Source of the DNA: Rickettsiales bacterium UBA1997 | Lineage (GTDB): Bacteria > Pseudomonadota > Alphaproteobacteria > Rickettsiales > UBA1997 | Direction of reading: 5' to 3' | NCBI GenBank assembly: GCA_002335845.1 | Contig: DDCV01000131.1 | Coordinates: forward strand, 1-8,864 | DNA: 8,864 bases | Shown here: positions 1-7,800 of the stretch, piece by piece | Layout: each line of letters starts with the position of its first letter | Numbering within the stretch: position 1 is the first letter of the stretch | Notes under the pieces: generated by a model | What the model saw: the letters and a program-made list of their open reading frames with translations, nothing else | Told to the model about the DNA's origin: nothing | Database searches by the model: none | Program-made: the position numbers and the translations under genes

Positions 1-8
1 TTTTTTCA

Positions 9-14
9 TATAAT
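9..14 (+). promoter_or_regulatory. Possible -10 hexamer for the acyltransferase gene
   Basis: A perfect TATAAT lies 21 nt before the first ATG. The matching -35 position would fall outside the window, so it cannot be tested. In DNA this AT-rich a TATAAT occurs often by chance, and this is only a candidate. Confidence 0.2.
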
Positions 15-35
15 ATATTATATTGCCTACTAGAT

Positions 36-680
36 ATGGACAGAATATTAAAAATATTACTATTCGGCCTAATAATTAAGCCAATTGCCTTTATAATATT
101 GGGATTAAATATCAGGGGGCGAGATAAATTGCCATTAAATGGTCCTGCTATAATAGCAGCTAATCACAATAGTCATTTGGATGTAATGATTTTGATGAGT
201 CTGTACCCCCTTTCCAAGATTCATAAAGTTAGACCAGTGGCTGCAGCTGATTATTTCTTGTCTAATAAATTATTAGCATGGTTTTCTCTTAAATGTATTG
301 GCATCATACCCCTTGATAGAAGCGGCAAATCCAAAACAGAAGATTTGTTTTCAAAATGTCATGATGCGCTAGACAATAATGATATATTAATAATATTCCC
401 TGAGGGTAGTAGAGGCAATCCGGAACAGATAAGTAGAATTAAAAAAGGGTTATTTTATTTAGCTAAAGATAGGGATGGCTTAGATATTGTTCCGGTAGTC
501 ATGCATGGCCTAGGAAAATCTTTACCAAGAGGAGAGGCCTTATTTGTACCTTTTAATTGCGATGTAATTATTGGTGACAAAATGCCAGAAAGTAAAAATT
601 CTAATGAATTTACAGACGGTCTTTTGCGTCAATTCAATGACCTTTTGGGGCATTGTTTAACTAGGAATAGTTTAGATTAA
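36..680 (+). CDS. PlsC-family lysophospholipid acyltransferase (1-acyl-sn-glycerol-3-phosphate acyltransferase-like)
   Basis: This 214-residue protein carries the ordered blocks of the glycerolipid acyltransferase family. The catalytic H-x4-D is at H44-D49 (NHNSHLD), a block-II IPLDR lies at 91-95, the substrate-binding FPEGSRG at 121-127 and a VPV block at 152-154. A hydrophobic N-terminus (about 4-26) would hold it at the cytoplasmic membrane. The family moves an acyl group from acyl-ACP or acyl-CoA to a lyso-lipid, classically making phosphatidic acid; the true acceptor here is unknown. The length fits a complete enzyme. ATG36 is chosen because the hydrophobic segment and the GRDKLP region before the HX4D motif sit at the usual distance. 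However, the frame stays open to the window edge and no Shine-Dalgarno sequence is visible, so an upstream start is possible. The hydroxylase gene follows after 10 nt, suggesting an operon. An OlsA-like role is an alternative. Confidence 0.9.
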   Translation: MDRILKILLFGLIIKPIAFIILGLNIRGRDKLPLNGPAIIAANHNSHLDVMILMSLYPLSKIHKVRPVAAADYFLSNKLLAWFSLKCIGIIPLDRSGKSKTEDLFSKCHDALDNNDILIIFPEGSRGNPEQISRIKKGLFYLAKDRDGLDIVPVVMHGLGKSLPRGEALFVPFNCDVIIGDKMPESKNSNEFTDGLLRQFNDLLGHCLTRNSLD

Positions 681-690
681 TAATTTTTCT

Positions 691-1428
691 ATGTTACAAG
701 AAATGACCTTACCTACAATTTTAATAATAATTTCTACTCTAATTTTTCTTATATGGGAAAGAGTTTGCCCTGGGCGTAAGTTACCAAGCTCATCTTTGTG
801 GTATCTACGTTCGATCTCAATAAATTTTGTTCAACTTGGAATTACTTTGTTGATAGGGAAGTTGTGGATATCATTAGCAAATGGATGGTCTTTATTTTCT
901 TTGTCTAGCTTAGGATTACCAGTTTATGAAGGATTTATTGGATGGTTTATAGGAACATTTATCTTTTATTGGTGGCATAGATTGAGACACAAGAAAGGTT
1001 GGTGGACAGTTTTTCATCAAATACACCACAGTGCTTCTCGTATTGAAGTATTAACGTCATTTTATAAACATCCACTTGAAATATTAGTTGGTTCTTTACT
1101 GACTACATTTATTCTTTTTCCTATTCTGGGCTGCTCATTAATTGGTGGTTTTTGGTATAACTTCTTTGCCTCTACTGGTGAATATTTTTATCATGCTAAT
1201 GTAAAAACACCAAAATGGCTTAGATATTTTATTCAGACTCCAGAGCTACATTCAATACATCATCAGCTTGATGTTCATAAATATAACTTTAGTGATATTC
1301 CTTTGTGGGATAGGATATTTGGTACATATAAAGATTCTGTTACTTTTACAAAGAGATGTGGTTTTCCTAGAAGAAATGAGCTTAAAATATGGTCAATGAT
1401 GAAATTTAGAGATGTTTATGATGATTAA
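691..1428 (+). CDS. Sterol desaturase / fatty acid hydroxylase superfamily membrane protein
   Basis: This 245-residue integral membrane protein has the histidine clusters that bind the di-iron centre of this superfamily: HRLRH (96-100), HQIHH (109-113) and HSIHH (187-191), with further histidines at 127, 168 and 196. The C-terminal WDRIFGTY (206-213) is also typical. Hydrophobic segments lie near 7-22, 44-64, 80-95 and 130-160. Family members use O2 to hydroxylate or desaturate lipids such as sterols, fatty acyl chains, carotenoids, alkylglycerols or ornithine lipid. Sequence alone does not give the substrate. It lies 10 nt after the PlsC-like gene, so a shared job in membrane-lipid modification is likely. 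A second in-frame ATG at 703 is an alternative start; neither has a clear ribosome-binding site. Family assignment is secure and the function is open. Confidence 0.9.
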   Translation: MLQEMTLPTILIIISTLIFLIWERVCPGRKLPSSSLWYLRSISINFVQLGITLLIGKLWISLANGWSLFSLSSLGLPVYEGFIGWFIGTFIFYWWHRLRHKKGWWTVFHQIHHSASRIEVLTSFYKHPLEILVGSLLTTFILFPILGCSLIGGFWYNFFASTGEYFYHANVKTPKWLRYFIQTPELHSIHHQLDVHKYNFSDIPLWDRIFGTYKDSVTFTKRCGFPRRNELKIWSMMKFRDVYDD

Positions 1429-1682
1429 TATTTTGTATGGGAACGGGTTATTCTTGGGCACTAATTGCCAGGATCATCTTGGTGACAATGTCCAAAAAGC
1501 AATACTGTTTCTCATCATAGCTTGCTAAAGCCTAGAATTAATAATAGATTTTATTTAATTCTGTTCTAAAATAGTGCTATCCTAGCGGTAAAAAGACAGA
1601 TTTAGAGCTTTATTTACGTAGAGATATACCATGTTGCGGCGTGGAGAATATATACGCCTAGGAAATATTAAATAAATGTTAA

Positions 1683-2816
1683 ATGTCTATTATAACAACT
1701 AACAACAATAAGGCAGATAGAGGAAGTAAAAATCAAATAGCTGATTTGCCATTTTCTTACGAAATAGAGACTAAAAGAGTTTTGAAAAAGGCTGGAGAGG
1801 CGCGTTCGGCATTGGCAGAATTGAAGGGTGTTGCAACAACGATACCAAATGAAGGAATTTTGATGAATACTTTGCCTTTACAGGAAGCTCAAGATAGTTC
1901 GGAAATTGAAAATATTATTACTACACAAGATGAGCTTTATAAAAGTGATATTGAGTTAAGTCAATTTGCAACTCAGGGGGCAAAAGAGGTTCATAATTAT
2001 GCGTCGGCACTAACAACGACTTATAAAAAAATCAAAGAGTCTGGCATTTTTACAAATGCTTACATAAAAGAAATTCAGGCAATGCTCGAGGGAAATGATG
2101 CTGGTTTTCGTAATCAAGCTGGAACGGCTTTAAAGAATGATAAAACAAAAGAGGTTATTTATACTCCACCTCAAAGCCTAGATGCTATTGAAAAGCATAT
2201 GCGCAATCTTGAGCTATTCATCAATGATGATAGTATATGCGATTGGGATTCATTGGTAAAATTATCTGTTATACATCATCAATTTGAAAGTATTCATCCA
2301 TTTTTTGATGGAAATGGCAGAACTGGTCGTATCATAATCATATTATATTTGATTCAAAAAGGTTTATTGGATTCTCCAATATTATATTTATCTCGCTACA
2401 TCAATAGAAATAAAAGTGAATATTATCGTTTGTTACAAGCCGTAAGGGATGACTCTTCAAAAGCTGAAATTTGGGAAGAGTGGGTATTATATATACTTGA
2501 AGGAGTGCGTCAAACCTCAATTCAAACAACTAAGTTGATTAAAGAAATCAAAAGACTTATGCAAATCCATAAGGATAAAATACGCTTAGAGCTACCTAAA
2601 ATTTATTCACAAGATTTGATTAACATTATTTTTAGTCATCCATATACAAAAATAAATCATGTAAAGGATGGTTTGGGAGTTGAGAGAAGAACCGCTTCTA
2701 AATATTTGGGCGAGCTTGAGAAAATAAACCTGCTTACGAAAATAAAGATAGGGAAAGAAAATTATTACATAAACAAAGATCTAATGACTTGTTTGGGTAA
2801 TGTGCATGATATGTAA
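1683..2816 (+). CDS. Fic family protein AMP-transferase, class II (autoinhibited), with C-terminal winged helix
   Basis: This 377-residue protein has an intact Fic active site, HPFFDGNGRTGR (205-216): the catalytic histidine H205, acidic D209 for Mg2+, and the phosphate-binding GNGR loop with R216. Upstream, SSEIEN (72-77) matches the inhibitory [S/T]xxxE[G/N] motif with E76. Its place before the Fic core makes this class II, as in Shewanella SoFic. The beta-hairpin flap that positions targets is around IYTPP (159-163). The last 70 or so residues (about 300-370) look like a winged helix-turn-helix containing RRTASKYLGELEK. Such enzymes transfer AMP from ATP to hydroxyl side chains of proteins, often themselves, and are normally held inactive by the glutamate. 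The target is unknown. No antitoxin gene is adjacent, which fits in-cis inhibition. The start lacks a Shine-Dalgarno at normal spacing. The gene lies on the presumed acquired side of the tRNA-fragment junction. Confidence 0.93.
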   Translation: MSIITTNNNKADRGSKNQIADLPFSYEIETKRVLKKAGEARSALAELKGVATTIPNEGILMNTLPLQEAQDSSEIENIITTQDELYKSDIELSQFATQGAKEVHNYASALTTTYKKIKESGIFTNAYIKEIQAMLEGNDAGFRNQAGTALKNDKTKEVIYTPPQSLDAIEKHMRNLELFINDDSICDWDSLVKLSVIHHQFESIHPFFDGNGRTGRIIIILYLIQKGLLDSPILYLSRYINRNKSEYYRLLQAVRDDSSKAEIWEEWVLYILEGVRQTSIQTTKLIKEIKRLMQIHKDKIRLELPKIYSQDLINIIFSHPYTKINHVKDGLGVERRTASKYLGELEKINLLTKIKIGKENYYINKDLMTCLGNVHDM

Positions 2817-2821
2817 AAACA

Positions 2822-2848
2822 TTGCACACGTTAAAATAACATGTGCAA
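2822..2848. repeat. Imperfect palindrome 1 downstream of fic
   Basis: The arms TTGCACACGTTA and TAACATGTGCAA flank AAA, with 11 of 12 positions paired. It begins 5 nt after the fic stop codon. It shares the core ACACGTTA-N3-TRACRTGT with the next palindrome. A transcript would fold into a hairpin, but the T-run starts 8 nt later (2857-2862), so it is not a standard intrinsic terminator. An operator or recombination-protein site is equally possible. Confidence 0.6.
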
Positions 2849-2865
2849 GGAAATGGTTTTTTATG

Positions 2866-2886
2866 TACACGTTATTTTGACGTGTA
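2866..2886. repeat. Imperfect palindrome 2 downstream of fic
   Basis: The arms TACACGTTA and TGACGTGTA flank TTT, with 8 of 9 positions paired and a T:G at the ninth. Its centre is 41 bp from that of palindrome 1, about four helical turns. Both copies are followed by AAATGG (2851-2856 and 2891-2896) and a T-rich stretch, so the pair looks like a diverged tandem duplication of about 40 bp. Confidence 0.55.
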
Positions 2887-3003
2887 AGTAAAATGGTGTT
2901 TTTGTGTTGTTATTGGGGTATTTTCTTTTTATGTACAAAGTCATGTATAAACTAAAATCTAACTTAGTCGAACCCTTATAAATAAAGACTCTATGGCACA
3001 TAT

Positions 3004-3026
3004 TTCAAATCCTACCCCCGCAACCA
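3004..3026 (+). other. 3'-end fragment of initiator tRNA(fMet); putative attachment-site remnant
   Basis: The sequence reads as a T-loop TTCAAAT, a T-stem strand CCTAC, an acceptor strand CCCCGCA, the discriminator A and an encoded CCA. The A at position 72 before A73 is the hallmark of bacterial initiator tRNA, and CCCCCGCAACCA equals the end of E. coli tRNA(fMet). The preceding bases cannot supply the T-stem partner (GTAGG would be needed), anticodon arm, D arm or 5' acceptor strand, so the gene is not complete. A 3' tRNA fragment followed by a native-looking terminator is the expected product of site-specific integration into a tRNA gene. Under that model the element lies to the left and an intact copy lies at its other end, outside this window. 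A non-integrative duplication is the alternative. Confidence 0.65.
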
Positions 3027-3033
3027 ATCCCTC

Positions 3034-3052
3034 AGAGGCTTAGCCTCTTTTT
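3034..3052 (+). terminator. Rho-independent terminator
   Basis: A perfect 6-bp stem AGAGGC/GCCTCT with a TTA loop runs straight into TTTT. It starts 7 nt after the CCA of the tRNA fragment, which suggests it was the terminator of that tRNA gene. In the present arrangement it can also stop any transcript coming out of fic, 218 nt upstream. Confidence 0.85.
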
Positions 3053-3373
3053 CAATTTGTTATTAAAATTCATTAGCCCTCAAGCTGGCACTATTAGGCA
3101 TGCAAATTGCTTTTCAAATCCTGATTTTACCCTTATACCAAATCCATCTTTAATTAAATCTTTGGCAAAATATTTTTGAATTTTAAAAGATATAAAATGA
3201 AGGTCCTCATAAAAACCTTATTTCCGCTTTATGACTTTGAAAAACAAAAATATTAAGCTGAAATTTAATCAATAAATCTTATTCGGCAATTTCTATAATA
3301 AGCTTTATCCTTAAAAAAATATAGTTAAAATCTAGACAATCTTTGCTAAATTATAAAAAAAAATTGGCATTAT
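3053..3373. other. Intergenic region between the tRNA-fragment terminator and the efflux operon
   Basis: These 321 nt contain no gene I can support. They must hold the promoter for the efflux pair. A 19-codon ATG frame (3197-3256, +) and a 45-codon open frame without an ATG (3080-3217, -) are present but unproven. Nine consecutive A residues (3355-3363) lie just before the TolC-like start codon. TTTCAAATCCT at 3112-3122 repeats the first bases of the tRNA fragment (3003-3013). Confidence 0.5.
3294..3299 (+). promoter_or_regulatory. Candidate -10 element for the efflux operon
   Basis: A perfect TATAAT lies 74 nt before the TolC-like start codon, in the only sizeable non-coding stretch upstream of the two-gene unit. 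I see no good TTGACA-like box 16-18 bp upstream, so the assignment is weak. Confidence 0.25.
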
Positions 3374-4828
3374 ATGACATATAAAAAGATGATATTTAGT
3401 AGTAGATTGGTAGCATTATTAGTATTTCTTGTTTTATTGTTGCAATCCACGGTTAATGCGGCCGAGATATTCCTTATGGATGAAGAGTCTTTAAAAAAAG
3501 AGGCCTTAAATAGTCCTACTATTAAAAATATTAATGCTTCTTTTTTGGCTTCTAAATTTAGCGAAGCCCAGCTTTTAGAAAAATTTCAACCACAATTAGA
3601 AGGTGATATTAGTCACTTTGTGGCTCAACAAAATACCGTCGCGCCCTTCCCTATTACTTCGCCAATCAACAATCTATCTCTTGGTATTACTAAAGATTTC
3701 TCCACTGGAATGTCTCTGGGCGTGTTTAATATTATGAATAAAAGAAAATACGGATCATTTGGTAGTGATGCACGAACAACTCTAGCCGCAGAATTTAGCA
3801 TGGATCTTTATAGGGACATTTTTGGTAGAACTTCTAAGGCTGAAATTTCCTACCTGTCTTTTGAAAAAGAGATTGCTCAAATACAAAGCAAAATTGATCA
3901 AAAAATATTTTTAATTAATCTAACCAAGATTTATTGGTCACTTATCTTAAATGAAGAGGCTCTTAAAATTTCTCAAAATCTCTTAAAAATATCGAAGAAA
4001 CAAGAGCTTGATGCTAAAAAAAGATTTAGAGACAATATCGCTGATTCAGGCGAGGTCTCGCGTCAAATTTCACAAACATCTTCACGCCAAACTGATATTT
4101 ATAATCTGCAAAATCAAAAAGAGCTTTATATTTTGAGCTTAAAAGAATTGTTGCCAACAATTGCCAACAAAAAAGTTGAGTTAAAGAAATATAATTTTGC
4201 TAAAAAAGAGCGAGAGATCCAAGATTTAATTAGCGCTATAAAATCTAATAAAAATCCGCCAATGAATCTCACCTATTATGATGATATTATAAAATACATT
4301 ACCAAATCCTACAAACAGCAAAAGAAAATTACCAATTCTTATGCGGATGTTGACTTTGAGCTTTACTCCAGATATGAAAAATCGCAAAGAGATAACGCTA
4401 TTTCAAATACTTTTGGCGATGTTCATAATTATCAAGATAATAATTACGAAGTTGGGCTGCGCCTAAAAGTTCCCTTAGGAAGCGCCAAAAAAAGCAGTAA
4501 AGCTATAAAAAAAGACATTGAAAGAGATCGATATTTTGCGAATCGCAACCAAAATATGGCAAAAATAGAGTCCTATCACAGTCAAACTATATTGAATATC
4601 AGCATTTTGACATCAGCTCTTGAGAGTCAAAAAAATAATATTTCTAATCTTAAAGAAAGTTTGAGAGTTAGTAATAAAAAATTTAATCAAGCTCGGATTC
4701 CTCTTAGAGATTTGATTGAAGATCAAAATTTATATTTTCAAAGCTTGCTAAACGCTGTTGGTCTAAAATCTTTGATAATAAATCAAGCCTTAAATTATGC
4801 GACAATCTTTACCGATATAGATTTATAA
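3374..4828 (+). CDS. TolC-family outer membrane efflux protein
   Basis: This 484-residue protein starts with a clear signal peptide: basic MTYKK, a hydrophobic core at about 12-24, and VNAAE with cleavage near residues 28-30. It contains no cysteine at all, so it is not an OprM-type lipoprotein and is closer to TolC in design. Two long Lys/Gln/Glu-rich helical stretches (about 155-260 and 375-475) each follow a beta-strand pair (LSLGITKDF/MSLGVF near 101-118 and YEVGLRLKVPLG at 358-369). This is the duplicated helix-strand plan of the trimeric outer-membrane channel-tunnel. It would form the exit duct for the RND pump encoded 3 nt downstream. Length is close to the family norm. The start has no Shine-Dalgarno but follows an A9 run; a second in-frame ATG at 3389 would still leave a signal peptide. 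Confidence 0.9.
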   Translation: MTYKKMIFSSRLVALLVFLVLLLQSTVNAAEIFLMDEESLKKEALNSPTIKNINASFLASKFSEAQLLEKFQPQLEGDISHFVAQQNTVAPFPITSPINNLSLGITKDFSTGMSLGVFNIMNKRKYGSFGSDARTTLAAEFSMDLYRDIFGRTSKAEISYLSFEKEIAQIQSKIDQKIFLINLTKIYWSLILNEEALKISQNLLKISKKQELDAKKRFRDNIADSGEVSRQISQTSSRQTDIYNLQNQKELYILSLKELLPTIANKKVELKKYNFAKKEREIQDLISAIKSNKNPPMNLTYYDDIIKYITKSYKQQKKITNSYADVDFELYSRYEKSQRDNAISNTFGDVHNYQDNNYEVGLRLKVPLGSAKKSSKAIKKDIERDRYFANRNQNMAKIESYHSQTILNISILTSALESQKNNISNLKESLRVSNKKFNQARIPLRDLIEDQNLYFQSLLNAVGLKSLIINQALNYATIFTDIDL

Positions 4829-4831
4829 AAA

Positions 4832-7800
4832 ATGCTGAAAATAACTAAATTCTTTATTGATAATCCCAAGCTTACTTTGATGTTTTCAATATTTTTTATC
4901 CTATTGGGAATTATGGGATTAAAAAATATGACTGCTGAAGCGAGGCCATCAGTTAATTTTGCTACTGCAATTATCACAACAAATTATGCTGGAGCATCAG
5001 CTGTTGATATTGAAACCAAAATTACCAAGCCAATTGAAGATGAAATCAGAACTGTTAGCGATATAAAAGATGTGCGCTCAATAAGTCAGCCTGGCTTAAG
5101 CACCATTATTATTCGTGTTGAGATGGATAAAAGAGGGGTCGATATTGATGATATCATGACTGATCTACAAAGGGCGTTAGACAGAACCTCTGGACTTCCT
5201 AATGATTTAATTGCGGCACCAAGATTCTTTGAGATGAATTCAGAAGAAATACCAGTGACAGTTATTGCAATTATTGGTAGCAATGAAAATCGTCAAAGAG
5301 ATATTGCTGCCGATTTATTAAAAGATGATATTGAGGATAATAAAAATGTTAAATCAGCAAATCTAGAAGGCTATAATGAAAGGCGCTTTAATATTGAGCT
5401 TAATCCACAAAAAATGCTGGCGCTTAATATTGGCATTAACGAAGTTTTGCAAAAAATAAAAGAGCGTAATGTTAATATTCCAAGCGGCAATCTCAAATCA
5501 AAAACTGGGCAAATATTAACCCGTATTGAAGCCAAAATAAGCACAATAGAAGAGTTAGAAAATATTGTTATTCGCTCAAATTTTAGTGGCAGATTAGTTA
5601 ATTTAAAAGATATTGCTGCTATTAAAGATGGCGAAGTTGAGCCAAATCTGATCACAAAATATAATGGTCAAGATGCTACTTTTCTTACTGTCACTAAAAA
5701 ATCTAATAGTGATACCATAGAGTTAGTTAAATCGGTTAAAAAGAAAGCTCAGTCTTTTAGCGAGAAATATAAAGACAAATTATCTTTTCTTATTGTCTAT
5801 GATGAGTCAAAAGAAGTGAAGACTAGACTTTCTATTTTATTGCAAAATGCTTTAATTGGACTCTTGATAATATTATTTTCTCTTTTTGTATTTTTACCAA
5901 AAAAAACAGCGATTTCTGCCGCTTTATCGCTGCCATTAATTATTATGGCAACCCTGGGTGCAATGGCTGTGATTGGAATAAATTTGAACACCATAACCAT
6001 TTTAGCTTTGGTTATAGTCTTGGGAATGTTAATTGATGATAGCGTTGTTATCAGTGAGATTTTTAACAAAAATTGTAATCAGGGTTTAGAGCCTAAAGAT
6101 GCAGCTTTACAAGCAATAAAAAAGCTATGGATTCCAATAACTGCAACTGTTTTTACAACTATTGCCGCCTTTTTGCCAATGCTGGTCACCACTGGCGTCA
6201 TGGGAGCCTTTATCAAGTGGATACCTATTATTGTTAGTCTTGCACTTATTTTTAGCCTAATTGAATGTTTTTGGTTTCTACCTATGCGTCTTGCTTTATT
6301 TAGTGGCGGAGCAAAAAAACCTACAAAACAGGATAATGAAGTTGATTGGTTTCATAAATTTGAAATCAAGTTTGAAAAATTTATCTATAAAGCTGTTAAT
6401 AAACGCTATTGGGTGTTGTTGGGATTTTTTGCAGTGATATTTATTTCTGGATTCATGCTTTTTAAAGCTAATAAATTTATTCTATTTCCATCAGATCAAA
6501 CAGAAATATATGTGGCGCGCATGAAGATGGCTGAAGGCTCTAGATTAGAAAATAGCTCTAAAATAGTTAAGGAAGTTTCTGACATGGTTTCTGCAAAGCT
6601 AAAAGGTAAAGTAAATCATGTCGTGGGGCGAGCTGGAATAACTGATTTAAATGCATCAAGGCCAAGATATAGCGAAGGTAGTGATGTTGGATATTTGATG
6701 ATTTATGTTAATGAAGATACAAAAAATAACATTTCCTATCGAGAAATTTTAAAAGAATTGCGTACCATTGATCACCCTGATTTAAGAGAGTTGATTTTTG
6801 AAACTCAAGAAGTTGGTCCTCCAGTAGGAAATGCTATTGAGGCTACTTTGAGATCAAATAGCGTTGAAGATATTGATCAAGTTGCAAACCTAATAATAAG
6901 CGATTTATCTAAAGTTACAGGAATTTCAGATCTTAAAACCGACGATATAATTGCCGAAAATGAAGTATTTATAAATATTGATTATGAAAAAGCAGATCGA
7001 TTAGGTCTAGCGGTTGAGGAGTTGGGAAGCGCAATTAAAGCAGCTATTGCCGGTATTGCTATTTCTCAAATTACGCTAGAAAATAAAGAAGTAGATTTAT
7101 TTGTTAATTTTGCCGAAAAATATCGTAGATCCGTGGCCGATTTATCGCAAATAAAAATAATGGATCAAAAAGGCAATTTGGTTCCACTAAATAATTTTGC
7201 AGATTTCAAGCTGCAAGATGGCTCGCCTTTCATAAAAAGATATGATTATAAAAGATCAAAAACCCTACTAGGCAATGTTGATGATGTCAGTATTACCTCT
7301 ATTGAGGCTAATAAAATTCTTAAAGAATCATTTATAAAGCATTCAAAAAACTTTTCTGGAGTTTCTCTGGATTTTGGCGGCGTAGCCCAAAGCACTGGGG
7401 AATCATTGAGTAGTTTAAAAAATGCTTTTATTATCTCGATAATTGGCATTTTTGCACTTTTGATATTTTTATTTAAGAGCTATTTAAGGCCATTCATAAT
7501 ACTTACCACAATTCCATTAGGCTTATTTGGTTTTTCCATTGCCTTTTTCTTACATGGTAAACCCATTTCATTTATGTCGATAATTGGCATTGTGGGCTTA
7601 GGTGGGGTTATTGTTAACTCAGGAATTATTCTTATAAGCTATGTTTTAAAATTAGAACAAGAGAACAAAGGTCAAAATCTTCACCAAATATTAGCTCATG
7701 CTTCAGCAATGAGATTGAGATCGGTAATTATAACTTCTCTAACTACGATTGCTGGGCTAGCCCCTACCGCATATGGTATTGGCGGACAAGATGCTTTGCT

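Noticed and set aside
1522..1550. Promoter for fic (TTGCTA, 17 bp, TAGATT)
   Set aside because: Each box matches only four of six consensus positions, which is expected often by chance in this base composition.
1638..1658. Hairpin GGCGT/ACGCC just before fic as a riboswitch or operator
   Set aside because: The stem is only 5 bp (6 with a G:T) with an 11-nt loop, no T-run follows and no known riboswitch core is recognisable.
2945..3026. A complete tRNA gene ending at 3026
   Set aside because: Only the T-loop, the 3' T-stem strand, the acceptor strand and CCA are present. The bases before TTCAAAT do not pair with CCTAC, and no 5' acceptor strand (YGCGGGG) or anticodon arm can be placed.
2817..3060. 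CRISPR array or transposon ends in the fic-efflux gap
   Set aside because: The repeats are only two diverged palindromes, without regular spacers, and there are no terminal inverted repeats, target duplications or transposase frames.
3197..3256. A 19-codon ATG frame upstream of the efflux operon as a leader peptide
   Set aside because: No ribosome-binding site, no codon bias toward one amino acid, and no convincing competing hairpins for attenuation follow it.
4795..4977. Antisense frame across the TolC-RND junction
   Set aside because: It overlaps both confident coding sequences, has no family signature and no sign of its own expression.
5086..6069. Several antisense open frames inside the RND gene (such as 5371-5655 and 5797-6069)
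   Set aside because: They lie opposite a well-conserved pump gene, have low-complexity Ile/Ser/Leu-rich translations and no recognisable domains. They are shadows of the coding strand.
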